Source: Pseudomonas poae
Lineage (GTDB): Bacteria; Pseudomonadota; Gammaproteobacteria; Pseudomonadales; Pseudomonadaceae
NCBI RefSeq assembly: GCF_001439785.1
Contig: NZ_JYLI01000010.1
Coordinates: 124,001-188,000 of the forward strand
DNA length: 64,000 nt
Direction: 5' to 3'
Positions 19,512 to 27,393 of the stretch are shown one piece after another; the first letter of the stretch is position 1, and every line of letters begins with the position of its first letter. The notes under the pieces are model-generated. The model was not told the DNA's origin and searched no databases. It worked only from the letters and a program-made list of their open reading frames with translations. The translations under genes and the position numbers were made by a program.

Positions 19512-19600
19512 TGTGGGAGGGGGCTTGCTCCCGATGGCGGTGGGTCAGTCAAAATACCTGTGACTGGCATGCCGCCATCGGGAGCAAGCCCCCTCCCACA
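19512..19600. repeat. REP pair, ggagggggcttgctcccgat subtype
   Basis: Inverted copies of tgtgggagggggcttgctcc at both ends with about 35 bases between. This subtype differs from the ggagctggcttgcctgcga subtype in the arm sequence. Confidence 0.9.
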
Positions 19601-19622
19601 AGGGGTTGCATCAAGGCTGGGG

Positions 19623-20474
19623 TTACTTAGCGGTCCATTCGGCTACGCGCTCAGGGTGCTTGGCCACCCAGTCCTTGGCTGCTGCATCAGGCTTGGCGCC
19701 TTCTTGAATGGCCAGCATGACTTCGCCGATTTCATCCTTGGAGGCCCACTGGAATTTTTTCAGGAAGGCCGCGACTTCCGGCGCTTTCTTCTCCAGGCCC
19801 TTGCTGCCGATGCTGTTGACGGTTTCAGCAGCACCATAAATCCCTTTTGGATCGTCCAGGAAACGCAGTTTCCACTTGGCGAACATCCAGTGTGGCACCC
19901 AACCGGTGACCGCAATGGATTCCTGCTTGTCTTCGGCGCGGGTCAGTTCGGCGATCATCGCGGCGCCGGAGCTGGCCTGCAGCTTGTAATCGAGGCCGTA
20001 CTGCTTGATCGCTTCGTCGGTTTTGAGCATCACGCCTGAACCGGCGTCGATGCCGACGATCTTGTTCTTGAAGGTGGTATCGGTCTTGAGGTCTTCGATG
20101 GACTTGGCCTTGACGTACTCCGGCACGATCAGGCCGATCTTCGCATCCTTGAAGTTGGGGCCGTAGTCGACCACCTTGTCCTTGTTCTTGGTCCAGTATT
20201 CACCGTGGGTCACCGGCAGCCAGGCGGAGAGCATGGCGTCGAGTTTGCCGGTGGCAACGCCCTGCCACATGATCCCGGTAGCGACCGCTTGCAGTTTTAC
20301 GTCGTAGCCGAGCTTCTGCTTGATCACCTCTGCCGCCACGTGAGTGGTGGCAACGCTGTCGGACCACCCATCCACGTAGCCGATGCTCAGGGTCTTGCTG
20401 TCGGCGCTGGCCAGTGTGGAGCCCATCGCAACTACCAGAGTGGCAGCTGCGCCCAAGAGTCGTCGCATCTTCAT
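19623..20474 (-). CDS. glycine betaine/choline-type ABC substrate-binding protein
   Basis: A 283-residue periplasmic protein with a signal peptide (cut near LASADS) and the OpuAC-type fold. LSIGYVDGWSDSVATTHVAAEVI opens the ligand lobe, and GIMWQGVATGKLDAMLSAWLP carries aromatic residues of the sort that box quaternary amines. No permease or ATPase gene lies beside it, so it must use a transporter encoded elsewhere, as the P. aeruginosa orphan binding proteins CbcX, CaiX and BetX do. The ligand (betaine, carnitine or choline) cannot be fixed from sequence. Confidence 0.88.
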   Translation of the reverse strand: MKMRRLLGAAATLVVAMGSTLASADSKTLSIGYVDGWSDSVATTHVAAEVIKQKLGYDVKLQAVATGIMWQGVATGKLDAMLSAWLPVTHGEYWTKNKDKVVDYGPNFKDAKIGLIVPEYVKAKSIEDLKTDTTFKNKIVGIDAGSGVMLKTDEAIKQYGLDYKLQASSGAAMIAELTRAEDKQESIAVTGWVPHWMFAKWKLRFLDDPKGIYGAAETVNSIGSKGLEKKAPEVAAFLKKFQWASKDEIGEVMLAIQEGAKPDAAAKDWVAKHPERVAEWTAK

Positions 20475-20806
20475 AGTCTTCCCCGAAAGTGCTGCGCCCG
20501 GCGGATGCCGAGCGACGTCAACCTGTTGTTATAGGGTGCACCGCGCCCCCATCACGCGCGTCGATCACGGTGGTACGTCATCAGTGGAGTGCTGACGCTT
20601 GGATCATCAACCTGAGCGGGCATTCGACCTGCTCTGTCAGCGACCTCGGTTAAGCAAGAAACGACATCACATAGCCAGTAGGACGATTTGTAGGATTTGT
20701 CGCCAAAATCCCGCCCGAACCTTGCATGTCAAAAGTATGCAGCCCCACTGGGACGGGACAAATCCGGGTAAGATGCGCGCCTTTGCTCCCCCCAGAAAAG
20801 CCGACC
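20475..20806. other. divergent intergenic region, no gene seen
   Basis: 332 bases between the binding-protein gene and the GH17 gene. It must hold promoters for both. I see no clear sigma70 pair, repeat or RNA gene. Confidence 0.5.
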
Positions 20807-22360
20807 ATGCCCGCGATCGCCCGCTTCCCTGCCCTGCCCTATGTCCTAGCCTTGCTCCTCAGCGTGTTGGCCCTCGTCGGCTATTGGTACGGCCTGGGCC
20901 GTTCCGTGGTGCTGCCGGACGTCGCCAGCGCCAGCCACAAGCTGCAATGCGCGTCCTATACGCCGTTCGACAAGGACCAATCGCCCTATGACCAGCCGTT
21001 CACCCTGCGCCCCGAGCGCATGGACGCCGACCTGGCCCTGCTGGCCACGCGATTTGAGTGCATCCGCACTTATTCGATGTACGGCCTTGAGGCCATGCCG
21101 GCGCTGGCCCGCAAGCACGGCTTGAAGTTGATGATTGGGGCCTGGGTCAGCAGTGATCCGATCGCCACCAAAAAGGAAGTCGAGCTGCTGATCGTCGCTG
21201 CCAACGCCAACCCCGATGTGGTGACGTCAGTGATCGTCGGCAACGAAGCGCTGCTGCGCAAGGAAGTCACCGCCGCGCAACTGGTGAAGCTCATCCAGAC
21301 CGTCAAAAGCCAGATCAAACAGCCGGTAACCTACGCCGATGTGTGGGAGTTCTGGCTGCAGCACCCGGAAATCGCTCCGGCTGTGGACTTCCTGACCATT
21401 CACCTGCTGCCGTACTGGGAAGATGACCCGTCCGGCATCGACCAGGCCCTCAAGCATGTGGGCGATGTGCGCCAGACCTTCGGCCACAGGTTCCCTGACA
21501 AGGACATTCTGATCGGTGAAACCGGCTGGCCCAGCCAGGGCCGCCAGCGCGAGACGGCTGTGCCGAGTCGGGTCAACCAGGCGAAGTTCATGCGCGGCTT
21601 CGTTGCCATGGCCGAAGCCAATGGCTGGCACTACAACCTGATCGAAGCCTTTGACCAGCCGTGGAAACGCATCAATGAAGGCGCAGTGGGCGGCTATTGG
21701 GGGCTGTTCGATGCCGATCGTCAGGAAAAGGGCATCCTCGCCGGACCGGTGAGCAATGTGCCCTACTGGCAGGTGTGGCTGGGCGCCGGCGCAGTCATTC
21801 TACTGGCTGTGTTGGTGCTGGGCGGCCGCGTACGCAGCACGCGCAACGCCCTGGCGCTGCCGCTGTTGGGCGCCGTCGCCGCGGCTTCCATCGGCACCTG
21901 GGCCGAGTTGACCCGCGTAACGGCTCGCTCCACGGATGAATGGGCCTGGGCCGCTGTGCTGGTGATGTTGAACCTGCTGATACTGGCTCACGCGGCGCTC
22001 GCCCTGAGTACCCGTGAGGGTTGGCGTGAGCGGGCATTCGCCTGGATGGAGCGGCGGGCGGGCTGGCTGGTGGGGATGGCCGGGTTCGCAGGCGCGGTGA
22101 TGATGCTCGCCATGGTGTTCGACCCGCGTTATCGCAGCTTTCCCAGCGCGGCGCTGGTGTTGCCGGCATTGGTGTACCTGCTGCGCCCGGTCAGCGAGCC
22201 GCGTCGGGAGCTGGTGCTGCTGACCGTGATCATCGGTGCGGGCATTGCGCCGCAGCTGTATCAGGAAGGATTGCACAATCAACAGGCATGGGGTTGGGCG
22301 GTGGTCAGCCTGTTCATGGCTTTGGCATTATGGCGGTGCCTGAGGGTGCGCAAGGTCTGA
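20807..22360 (+). CDS. GH17 family membrane glucanase / beta-1,3-glucanosyltransferase
   Basis: A 517-residue protein with an N-terminal signal-anchor helix (about 8-30), a periplasmic glycoside hydrolase 17 domain (about 45-310) and about seven transmembrane helices to the end. Catalytic residues fit GH17: acid Glu147 in VGNEALLR and nucleophile Glu238 in IGETGWPSQG. Related Pseudomonas membrane GH17 enzymes cut and rejoin beta-1,3-glucan, so it may remodel periplasmic or exported glucans. The start is the ATG at 20807, which gives the usual N-terminal helix. No glucan synthase gene lies nearby. Confidence 0.88.
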   Translation: MPAIARFPALPYVLALLLSVLALVGYWYGLGRSVVLPDVASASHKLQCASYTPFDKDQSPYDQPFTLRPERMDADLALLATRFECIRTYSMYGLEAMPALARKHGLKLMIGAWVSSDPIATKKEVELLIVAANANPDVVTSVIVGNEALLRKEVTAAQLVKLIQTVKSQIKQPVTYADVWEFWLQHPEIAPAVDFLTIHLLPYWEDDPSGIDQALKHVGDVRQTFGHRFPDKDILIGETGWPSQGRQRETAVPSRVNQAKFMRGFVAMAEANGWHYNLIEAFDQPWKRINEGAVGGYWGLFDADRQEKGILAGPVSNVPYWQVWLGAGAVILLAVLVLGGRVRSTRNALALPLLGAVAAASIGTWAELTRVTARSTDEWAWAAVLVMLNLLILAHAALALSTREGWRERAFAWMERRAGWLVGMAGFAGAVMMLAMVFDPRYRSFPSAALVLPALVYLLRPVSEPRRELVLLTVIIGAGIAPQLYQEGLHNQQAWGWAVVSLFMALALWRCLRVRKV

Positions 22361-22365
22361 AACCG

Positions 22366-22459
22366 CTATCGCAGGCAAGCCAGCTCCCACATTTTAACCG
22401 CGTTCACAGTGAGCAATATGTGAACCCAATCAACTGTGGGAGCGGGCTTGCCCGCGATG
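22366..22459. repeat. mixed REP pair
   Basis: The left unit is the ctatcgcaggcaagccagct subtype and the right unit is gtgggagcgggcttgcccgc, so two REP subtypes are combined in one inverted pair. Confidence 0.88.
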
Positions 22460-22466
22460 AGGCCTT

Positions 22467-22835
22467 TCAGGCGGCGCGCGGCGTTCTGACCAACCGCAAC
22501 CCCGCAATCACCAACGCAAACACCGCAAAATTGGCGTTGTACAACACCAGCGCCGGCACCCCAAACAGCAAGGCCAACAGCGCCAACCCGAGTCCCGCGC
22601 GCCCTGGCACAAAGAACGCCAGCACAGCCGGTACCAACGTCAGCCAGCCCAGCATCTGGAAGTGAATCATCAACCCCAGGTTCGAACGCACCTGGCATTC
22701 CCAGCGGCTGGCCTCGTCGGCGCAAAGGCCAACCCACTGCGCATCTTCCACAAAACCATAGCGCGCGCCATAACTGGCAGCCAGCCATAACGACAGGGCA
22801 ATCAGCAGCAAAATCAAGGAGAAGCGGCGAGACAT
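22467..22835 (-). CDS. small inner-membrane protein, function unknown
   Basis: A 122-residue protein with an N-terminal hydrophobic helix (6-22), a hydrophilic loop with two cysteines (CADEASRWECQVRSN) that would face the periplasm, and two or three further helices to the end. The paired cysteines could form a disulfide. I do not recognise the family; such proteins are common in Pseudomonas as hypotheticals. It is convergent with the GH17 gene across the REP pair and alone on its strand. Confidence 0.7.
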   Translation of the reverse strand: MSRRFSLILLLIALSLWLAASYGARYGFVEDAQWVGLCADEASRWECQVRSNLGLMIHFQMLGWLTLVPAVLAFFVPGRAGLGLALLALLFGVPALVLYNANFAVFALVIAGLRLVRTPRAA

Positions 22836-22976
22836 GGGGCACTCCGATAGGCAAAAACGGCGCTCAGCTTAATGCCCCGCCGGCCGATGGCAAGGGACAT
22901 ACACACAATTAGTGTTCACCAATGCGTGGCAAAGTGTATCTTCTGCCTGCTATAGCCCAATTCTGATGTAATTTTC

Positions 22977-22992
22977 CGACATTTTAGTGCCG
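22977..22992. promoter_or_regulatory. imperfect palindrome matching the brnQ-upstream site
   Basis: CGACATTTTAGTGCCG, identical at 14 of 16 positions to the core at 3886-3901, 80 bases upstream of the secreted hydrolase gene. No other gene start lies between. Confidence 0.4.
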
Positions 22993-23072
22993 AGTGATGG
23001 CACTTCGGCGATTACGTGGTGGTCATAGCCTGCGAACTTCATTCAGCACCTTTTCCTCTTAGGGATCCAGTC

Positions 23073-24371
23073 ATGCTCCGTTCCTTGCGCTGCGCTGCCT
23101 TGCTGGGCAGCCTATTTTTGAGTGCGTCAGCACTGGCGGTCGATATCGACCAGGCCAGCTATGGCTACCCTTTGACCAACCCGTTCGAAGCGACCATCGC
23201 AACCACCCCGCCTGACCTTCGGCCGACCCTGCCGACCGACGACGAAATCAACCAGTCCGACCACACCCTGAACATGCGCCCCGAGCGCGAGTTCAGCCTG
23301 CCGGACAACTTCTGGGCGGTGAAAAAACTCACCTATCGCATCGCCAAACAGGACCACGCCGCGCCGCTGATCTTCCTCATCGCCGGCACCGGCGCGCGGT
23401 TCGACAGCAGCATCAACGAATACCTGAAAAAACTGTATTACCAGGCCGGCTACCACGTGGTGCAACTCTCGTCGCCCACCAGCTTCGACTTCATCAGCGC
23501 CGCTTCGCGCTTCGCCACCCCGGGCATCACCCAGGAAGACGCCGAAGACATGTACCGCGTGATGCAGGCCGTGCGTGCGCAGAATGCCTCGCTGCCGGTG
23601 ACCGACTTTTACCTCACCGGTTACAGCCTGGGTGCGCTGGATGCAGCCTTCGTCAGCAAGCTCGACGAGACCCGCCGCAGCTTCAATTTCAAGAAAGTGC
23701 TGCTGCTCAACCCGCCAGTGAACCTCTACACCTCGATCACCAACCTCGACAAGCTGGTGCAGACCGAGGTCAAGGGCATCAACAACACCACCACCTTCTA
23801 TGAGCTGGTGCTGAACAAGCTGACCCGTTACTTTCAGCAAAAGGGCTACATCGACCTCAACGACGCCCTGCTCTACGACTTCCAGCAATCCAAACAGCAC
23901 CTGACCAACGAACAGATGGCCATGCTGATCGGCACCTCGTTCCGCTTCTCGGCTGCCGACATTGCCTTTACCTCGGACCTGATCAACCGTCGCGGCCTGA
24001 TCATTCCACCCAAATATCCGATCACCGAAGGCACCAGCCTCACGCCGTTCCTCAAGCGTGCGCTGCAGTGCGACTTCGACTGCTACCTCACCGAGCAAGT
24101 CATTCCGATGTGGCGTGCGCGCTCCGATGGCGGCAGCCTGCTGCAACTGGTCGACCAGGTGAGCCTGTATGCGTTGAAGGACTACCTGCACGCCAGCCCT
24201 AAAATCGCGGTGATGCACAACGCCGATGACGTGATCCTCGGCCCTGGCGACCTGGGCTTCCTGCGTAAAACCTTCGGCGATCGCTTGACCGTCTATCCAC
24301 TGGGCGGCCACTGCGGCAACCTCAATTACCGCGTCAACGCCGACGCCATGCTGGAGTTCTTCCGTGGCTAA
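23073..24371 (+). CDS. secreted alpha/beta hydrolase, putative lipase/esterase
   Basis: A 432-residue protein with a signal peptide (cut near ASALAVD) and an alpha/beta-hydrolase core. The nucleophile elbow GYSLGAL holds Ser185. The acid is Asp385 or Asp386 in HNADDVILG, and the base is His413 in LGGHCGN. The start is the ATG at 23073; a longer reading lacks a signal peptide. It overlaps the MlaA homologue by 8 bases, so the two are co-translated. That link suggests a periplasmic phospholipase or lipid esterase, but the substrate is inference. Confidence 0.82.
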   Translation: MLRSLRCAALLGSLFLSASALAVDIDQASYGYPLTNPFEATIATTPPDLRPTLPTDDEINQSDHTLNMRPEREFSLPDNFWAVKKLTYRIAKQDHAAPLIFLIAGTGARFDSSINEYLKKLYYQAGYHVVQLSSPTSFDFISAASRFATPGITQEDAEDMYRVMQAVRAQNASLPVTDFYLTGYSLGALDAAFVSKLDETRRSFNFKKVLLLNPPVNLYTSITNLDKLVQTEVKGINNTTTFYELVLNKLTRYFQQKGYIDLNDALLYDFQQSKQHLTNEQMAMLIGTSFRFSAADIAFTSDLINRRGLIIPPKYPITEGTSLTPFLKRALQCDFDCYLTEQVIPMWRARSDGGSLLQLVDQVSLYALKDYLHASPKIAVMHNADDVILGPGDLGFLRKTFGDRLTVYPLGGHCGNLNYRVNADAMLEFFRG

Positions 24372-25152
24372 ATATCTTCTGCTGCTTGCCGCTCTGATGT
24401 GCGCAGGCGTGGCCAATGCCGACAACAGCAAGGCCCATGAGCCGATCAAGGTCGACGCCGATGGCTTCAAGGAACCGCTGACCAAGCTCAAGTTCAACCC
24501 GGGCCTGGACCAGCGCGAGTTCGAGCGTTCGTCCCTCACCGCGCTCAACGTGTACGACCCGCTGGAATCGTGGAACCGCCGCGTGTATCACTTCAACTAC
24601 CGCTTCGACCAATGGGTGTTCCTGCCGGTGGTCGACGGCTATCGCTACGTCACGCCCAGTTTCCTGCGCACCGGCGTGAGCAACTTCTTCAACAACCTGG
24701 GCGACGTGCCCAACCTGCTCAACAGCCTGCTGCAGCTCAAGGGCCACCGCTCGCTGGAAACCACCGGGCGCCTGCTGGTCAACACCACCATCGGCATCGC
24801 CGGCCTGTGGGACCCCGCCACCGCCATGGGCCTGCCGCGCCAGAGCGAAGACTTCGGCCAGACACTGGGCTTCTACGGCGTCCCGGGCGGCGCCTACGTG
24901 GTGCTGCCGATCTTCGGCCCCTCCAACCTGCGCGACACCGCGGGCCTGCTGGTGGACTACACTGCCGAGAACCAGATTAACTTCCTGAACGTGGCCGAAG
25001 TCAGCTCCAACCACCCGGAGATCTGGGCGTTGCGTGCAGTGGACCGGCGCTATCAGACCAGCTTCCGTTACGGTCAGATGAACTCGCCATTCGAGTATGA
25101 GAAGGTGCGGTATATCTATACCGAATCGCGCAAGTTGCAGATTGCCGAGTAA
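24364..25152 (+). CDS. mlaA: MlaA/VacJ family outer-membrane lipid transport protein
   Basis: A 262-residue protein with the MlaA core: YDPLESWNRRVYHFNYRFDQ, the NFFNNLGDVPNLLNSLLQ helix, the GIAGLWDPATAMGL segment, and the DFGQTLGFYGVPGGAYVVLP motif. In the Mla system this protein sits in the outer membrane and takes phospholipid from the outer leaflet. Most homologues are lipoproteins; here the N-terminus ends ANA|D (signal peptidase I style), and the only Cys (13, context ALMC) is a poor lipobox. It is co-translated with the hydrolase gene before it. The mlaBCDEF genes are not in the window. Confidence 0.92.
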   Translation: MAKYLLLLAALMCAGVANADNSKAHEPIKVDADGFKEPLTKLKFNPGLDQREFERSSLTALNVYDPLESWNRRVYHFNYRFDQWVFLPVVDGYRYVTPSFLRTGVSNFFNNLGDVPNLLNSLLQLKGHRSLETTGRLLVNTTIGIAGLWDPATAMGLPRQSEDFGQTLGFYGVPGGAYVVLPIFGPSNLRDTAGLLVDYTAENQINFLNVAEVSSNHPEIWALRAVDRRYQTSFRYGQMNSPFEYEKVRYIYTESRKLQIAE

Positions 25153-25165
25153 ACCGCGTCGATAT

Positions 25166-25196
25166 AAAAAGGCCATTCAACCGAATGGCCTTTTTT
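25166..25196 (+). terminator. intrinsic terminator of the hydrolase-mlaA unit
   Basis: Perfect 12-bp stem aaaaaggccatt/aatggccttttt with a 6-base loop and a T-run, 14 bases after the mlaA stop. Confidence 0.93.
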
Positions 25197-25337
25197 ATTG
25201 CATTTAACCAGACAAAACCCAATTAACTATTTCGGCACAGACTGCGGCGCCATGCTTTACGGGCACATTGTTGAGGCTCGCGGATGGCCGGTGCTACCAT
25301 GCGCAACCGCCTGTCCTGGCAAGGAAACCTCTGGTTT

Positions 25338-25943
25338 ATGAGCACCATTCGCGAGCGCAATAAAGAAAAAATCCTGCGGGCGGCGAGCGAGGAGTTTGCC
25401 GACAAGGGCTTCGCCGCGACCAAAACCAGCGACATCGCCGCCAAGGCTGGGCTGCCCAAGCCCAACGTCTACTATTACTTCAAGTCCAAGGACAATCTCT
25501 ACCGCGAGGTGCTCGAAAGCATCATCGAGCCGATATTGGCCGCCTCCACGCCGTTCAATCCCCAAGGCGACCCCAAGGACGTACTGAGCAACTACATCCG
25601 CTCGAAAATCCGCATCTCCCGCGACCTGCCCTACGCTTCCAAAGTATTCGCCAGCGAAATAATGCACGGCGCGCCGCACTTGAGCGGCGAACAGGTCGAA
25701 CAACTCAATGCCCAGGCCAGACACAATATCGACTGCATCCAGAGCTGGGTGGATCGCGGGTTGATCGCGGCGATTGATCCTCATCACTTGATGTTCAGCA
25801 TTTGGGCGGCCACCCAGACCTATGCCGATTTCGACTGGCAGATTTCAGCGGTGACCGGCAAGGCCAAGCTGGATGAGGCGGACTATGAAGCGGCGGCGCA
25901 GACGATTATTCGGTTGGTATTGAAAGGGTGTGAGCCGGACTGA
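25338..25943 (+). CDS. TetR family regulator, RutR/YcdC-like
   Basis: A 201-residue repressor-type protein. The N-terminal helix-turn-helix is clear (KEKILRAASEEFADKGFAATKTSDIAAKAGLPKPNVYYYF split over helices 1-4). The C-terminal half (FASEIMHGAPHLSGEQVEQL) resembles RutR/YcdC, which senses pyrimidines in E. coli. The start is set at the ATG at 25338, where TetR homology begins; ATG codons at 25284 and 25299 would add about 15 unlikely residues. No pyrimidine catabolism genes are adjacent, so its targets are unknown. Confidence 0.85.
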   Translation: MSTIRERNKEKILRAASEEFADKGFAATKTSDIAAKAGLPKPNVYYYFKSKDNLYREVLESIIEPILAASTPFNPQGDPKDVLSNYIRSKIRISRDLPYASKVFASEIMHGAPHLSGEQVEQLNAQARHNIDCIQSWVDRGLIAAIDPHHLMFSIWAATQTYADFDWQISAVTGKAKLDEADYEAAAQTIIRLVLKGCEPD

Positions 25944-25958
25944 TGGATCGGGGTGAAG

Positions 25959-26055
25959 CCATCGCGGGCAATCCCGCTCCCACCTTGCTCTGCGTCGTAC
26001 ACAACATGTATTAACAACCCAAATCCCCTGTGGGAGCGGGCTCGCCCGCGATAGC
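25959..26055. repeat. REP pair left of the RAYT gene
   Basis: Inverted units catcgcgggcaatcccgctc and gtgggagcgggctcgcccgc with about 50 bases between, 93 bases upstream of the transposase gene. Arms are of the GCGGGC subtype. Confidence 0.88.
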
Positions 26056-26148
26056 GTCCTTCCAGACACATCCTGCCAAAAGCCTGTCGATCATCATTGG
26101 CAGCCGAGATCTAGCCTCTCAGAACTCCATCTGAACGAAGGCAAAGGA

Positions 26149-26607
26149 ATGTCCGATCTCCCCGCTTCAAAGCGTCTGCGCATAGGTCGTTGTGACGAAC
26201 TCAATCGTATCTACCTGCTGACCAGCGATACCCTGGGCCGTGAGCCCATCTTCAGTGACTTCAAACTCGGTCGTCTGGTCGTACAGCAATTGCGGATTGC
26301 CCAGAATCAAGGTCTGGCTACTTCACTGGCCTGGGTCGTGATGCCAGACCATTTCCACTGGCTGATCTCACTGGAGAAAGGATCGTTGGCCGATCTGATG
26401 CGCCAAGTCAAATCCAGAAGCACTCGCGTTGTGAATGCAGTTGCCCAGCGCCAAGGACGCCTTTGGCAACCAGGCTTCCATGATCATGCATTGCGTAGGG
26501 AAGAAAGCCTTCAAGGGGTGGCCCGATATATTGTGGCCAACCCCTTGAGGGCTGGCCTGGTGAAGAAATTTGGCGACTATCCACTGTGGGATGCCATTTG
26601 GCTTTGA
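26149..26607 (+). CDS. REP-associated tyrosine transposase (RAYT)
   Basis: A 152-residue Y1 transposase-like protein. The HUH motif is His68-x-His70 in MPDHFHWLI, and the catalytic tyrosine is Tyr127 in ARYIVANPLRAGLV; WQPGFHDHALR lies between, as in the family. RAYTs nick single-stranded REP DNA and are thought to spread or keep the REPs. The gene is intact and sits exactly between two REP pairs (25959-26055 and 26626-26693), the usual arrangement. It is a vertically inherited domesticated element rather than an active insertion sequence. Confidence 0.95.
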   Translation: MSDLPASKRLRIGRCDELNRIYLLTSDTLGREPIFSDFKLGRLVVQQLRIAQNQGLATSLAWVVMPDHFHWLISLEKGSLADLMRQVKSRSTRVVNAVAQRQGRLWQPGFHDHALRREESLQGVARYIVANPLRAGLVKKFGDYPLWDAIWL

Positions 26608-26625
26608 CTTGGGACCGAGTCGCTG

Positions 26626-26693
26626 CCATCGCAGGCAAGCCAGCTCCCACAGGATTACACCGTCCAATGTGGGAGCTGGCTTGCCTGCGATGG
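26626..26693. repeat. REP pair right of the RAYT gene
   Basis: Inverted units ccatcgcaggcaagccagct and gtgggagctggcttgcctgc only 15-20 bases apart, starting 19 bases after the RAYT stop. It is the most regular copy of the ggagctggc subtype in the window. Confidence 0.92.
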
Positions 26694-26712
26694 GGCCCTA
26701 AAGATAATCCAA

Positions 26713-27153
26713 TCAATCTGGCACCCCCGCATCCGCCAGCAACCCCAGCCCCTCAATCGCCGTAATCGCGCACCGCTCATCAATATCCGACGTATCTCCA
26801 CTGATCCCGATCGCCCCCAGCACCGCGCCCGCCTCGTCCCGAATCAACACCCCGCCCGGTGCCGGCACCACGCTGCCGTGTCCCAGGCTGTTCAACGCGG
26901 CGATAAAAGCGGGGCGCTGTTGTGCGTCCAGCGCCAGCAGGCGTGAGCCCTTGCCCATTGCAATAGCCCCCCAAGCCTTGCCGATGGCGATCTGTGGGCG
27001 CAGCAGGCTGGCGCCGTCTTCGCGTTGAAGGGTGATCAGATGGCCACCGCTGTCGAGCACCGCGATGCTCAGGGGCGCGGCGGAGATTGCGCGGCCAGCA
27101 GTGATGGCGTGGCAGGTCAATTGAGTGGCGAGTTTCAAGGTTAACGCGCTCAT
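26713..27153 (-). CDS. GlcG/HbpS family protein (DUF336)
   Basis: A 146-residue single-domain protein. AAPLSIAVLDSGGHLITLQREDGA and the C-terminal GAIGISGDTSDIDERCAI are typical of the GlcG/HbpS family, members of which sit in glycolate/glyoxylate clusters or bind haem. The start is the ATG at 27153 with aagga upstream; the extension to 27219 is unlikely. It is divergent from gcl, and the shared region has matching palindromes on both sides, so it is probably regulated with glyoxylate use. The biochemical role is not known. Confidence 0.88.
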   Translation of the reverse strand: MSALTLKLATQLTCHAITAGRAISAAPLSIAVLDSGGHLITLQREDGASLLRPQIAIGKAWGAIAMGKGSRLLALDAQQRPAFIAALNSLGHGSVVPAPGGVLIRDEAGAVLGAIGISGDTSDIDERCAITAIEGLGLLADAGVPD

Positions 27154-27226
27154 GGTGCCGTCCTTCTTCTTTTTATTAGGATGCGCTGGAGGGTGTGCAG
27201 CCAGACAAAAAGAATACATTCAACAA

Positions 27227-27246
27227 TTATTTTGTATACAAAATAA
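27227..27246. promoter_or_regulatory. 20-bp palindromic operator, GlcG-like gene side
   Basis: TTATTTTGTATACAAAATAA is a perfect palindrome about 75 bases upstream of the GlcG/HbpS-like start. It shares the core TTGTATACAA with the site before gcl. This is the form expected of a GntR-type repressor site. Confidence 0.65.
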
Positions 27247-27358
27247 ATAACAAATAGCGGCGATTCATCGAAAACTCCGTTTCGAATGAGGCAAAAGCTC
27301 CTTAGCGAAAAGACATTGACCTGCGCGGCCCGCCGTGAATAAACTCCGGCCAAGAAAA

Positions 27359-27372
27359 AATTGTATACAATT
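27359..27372. promoter_or_regulatory. palindromic operator upstream of gcl
   Basis: AATTGTATACAATT is a perfect palindrome 21 bases before the gcl ATG. A possible promoter lies just upstream (TTGACC at 27316-27321, TAAACT at 27340-27345, 18-base spacer). A bound repressor would then block elongation or cover the start point. Confidence 0.65.
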
Positions 27373-27393
27373 AAAACAATACGAGGCGCCAAA

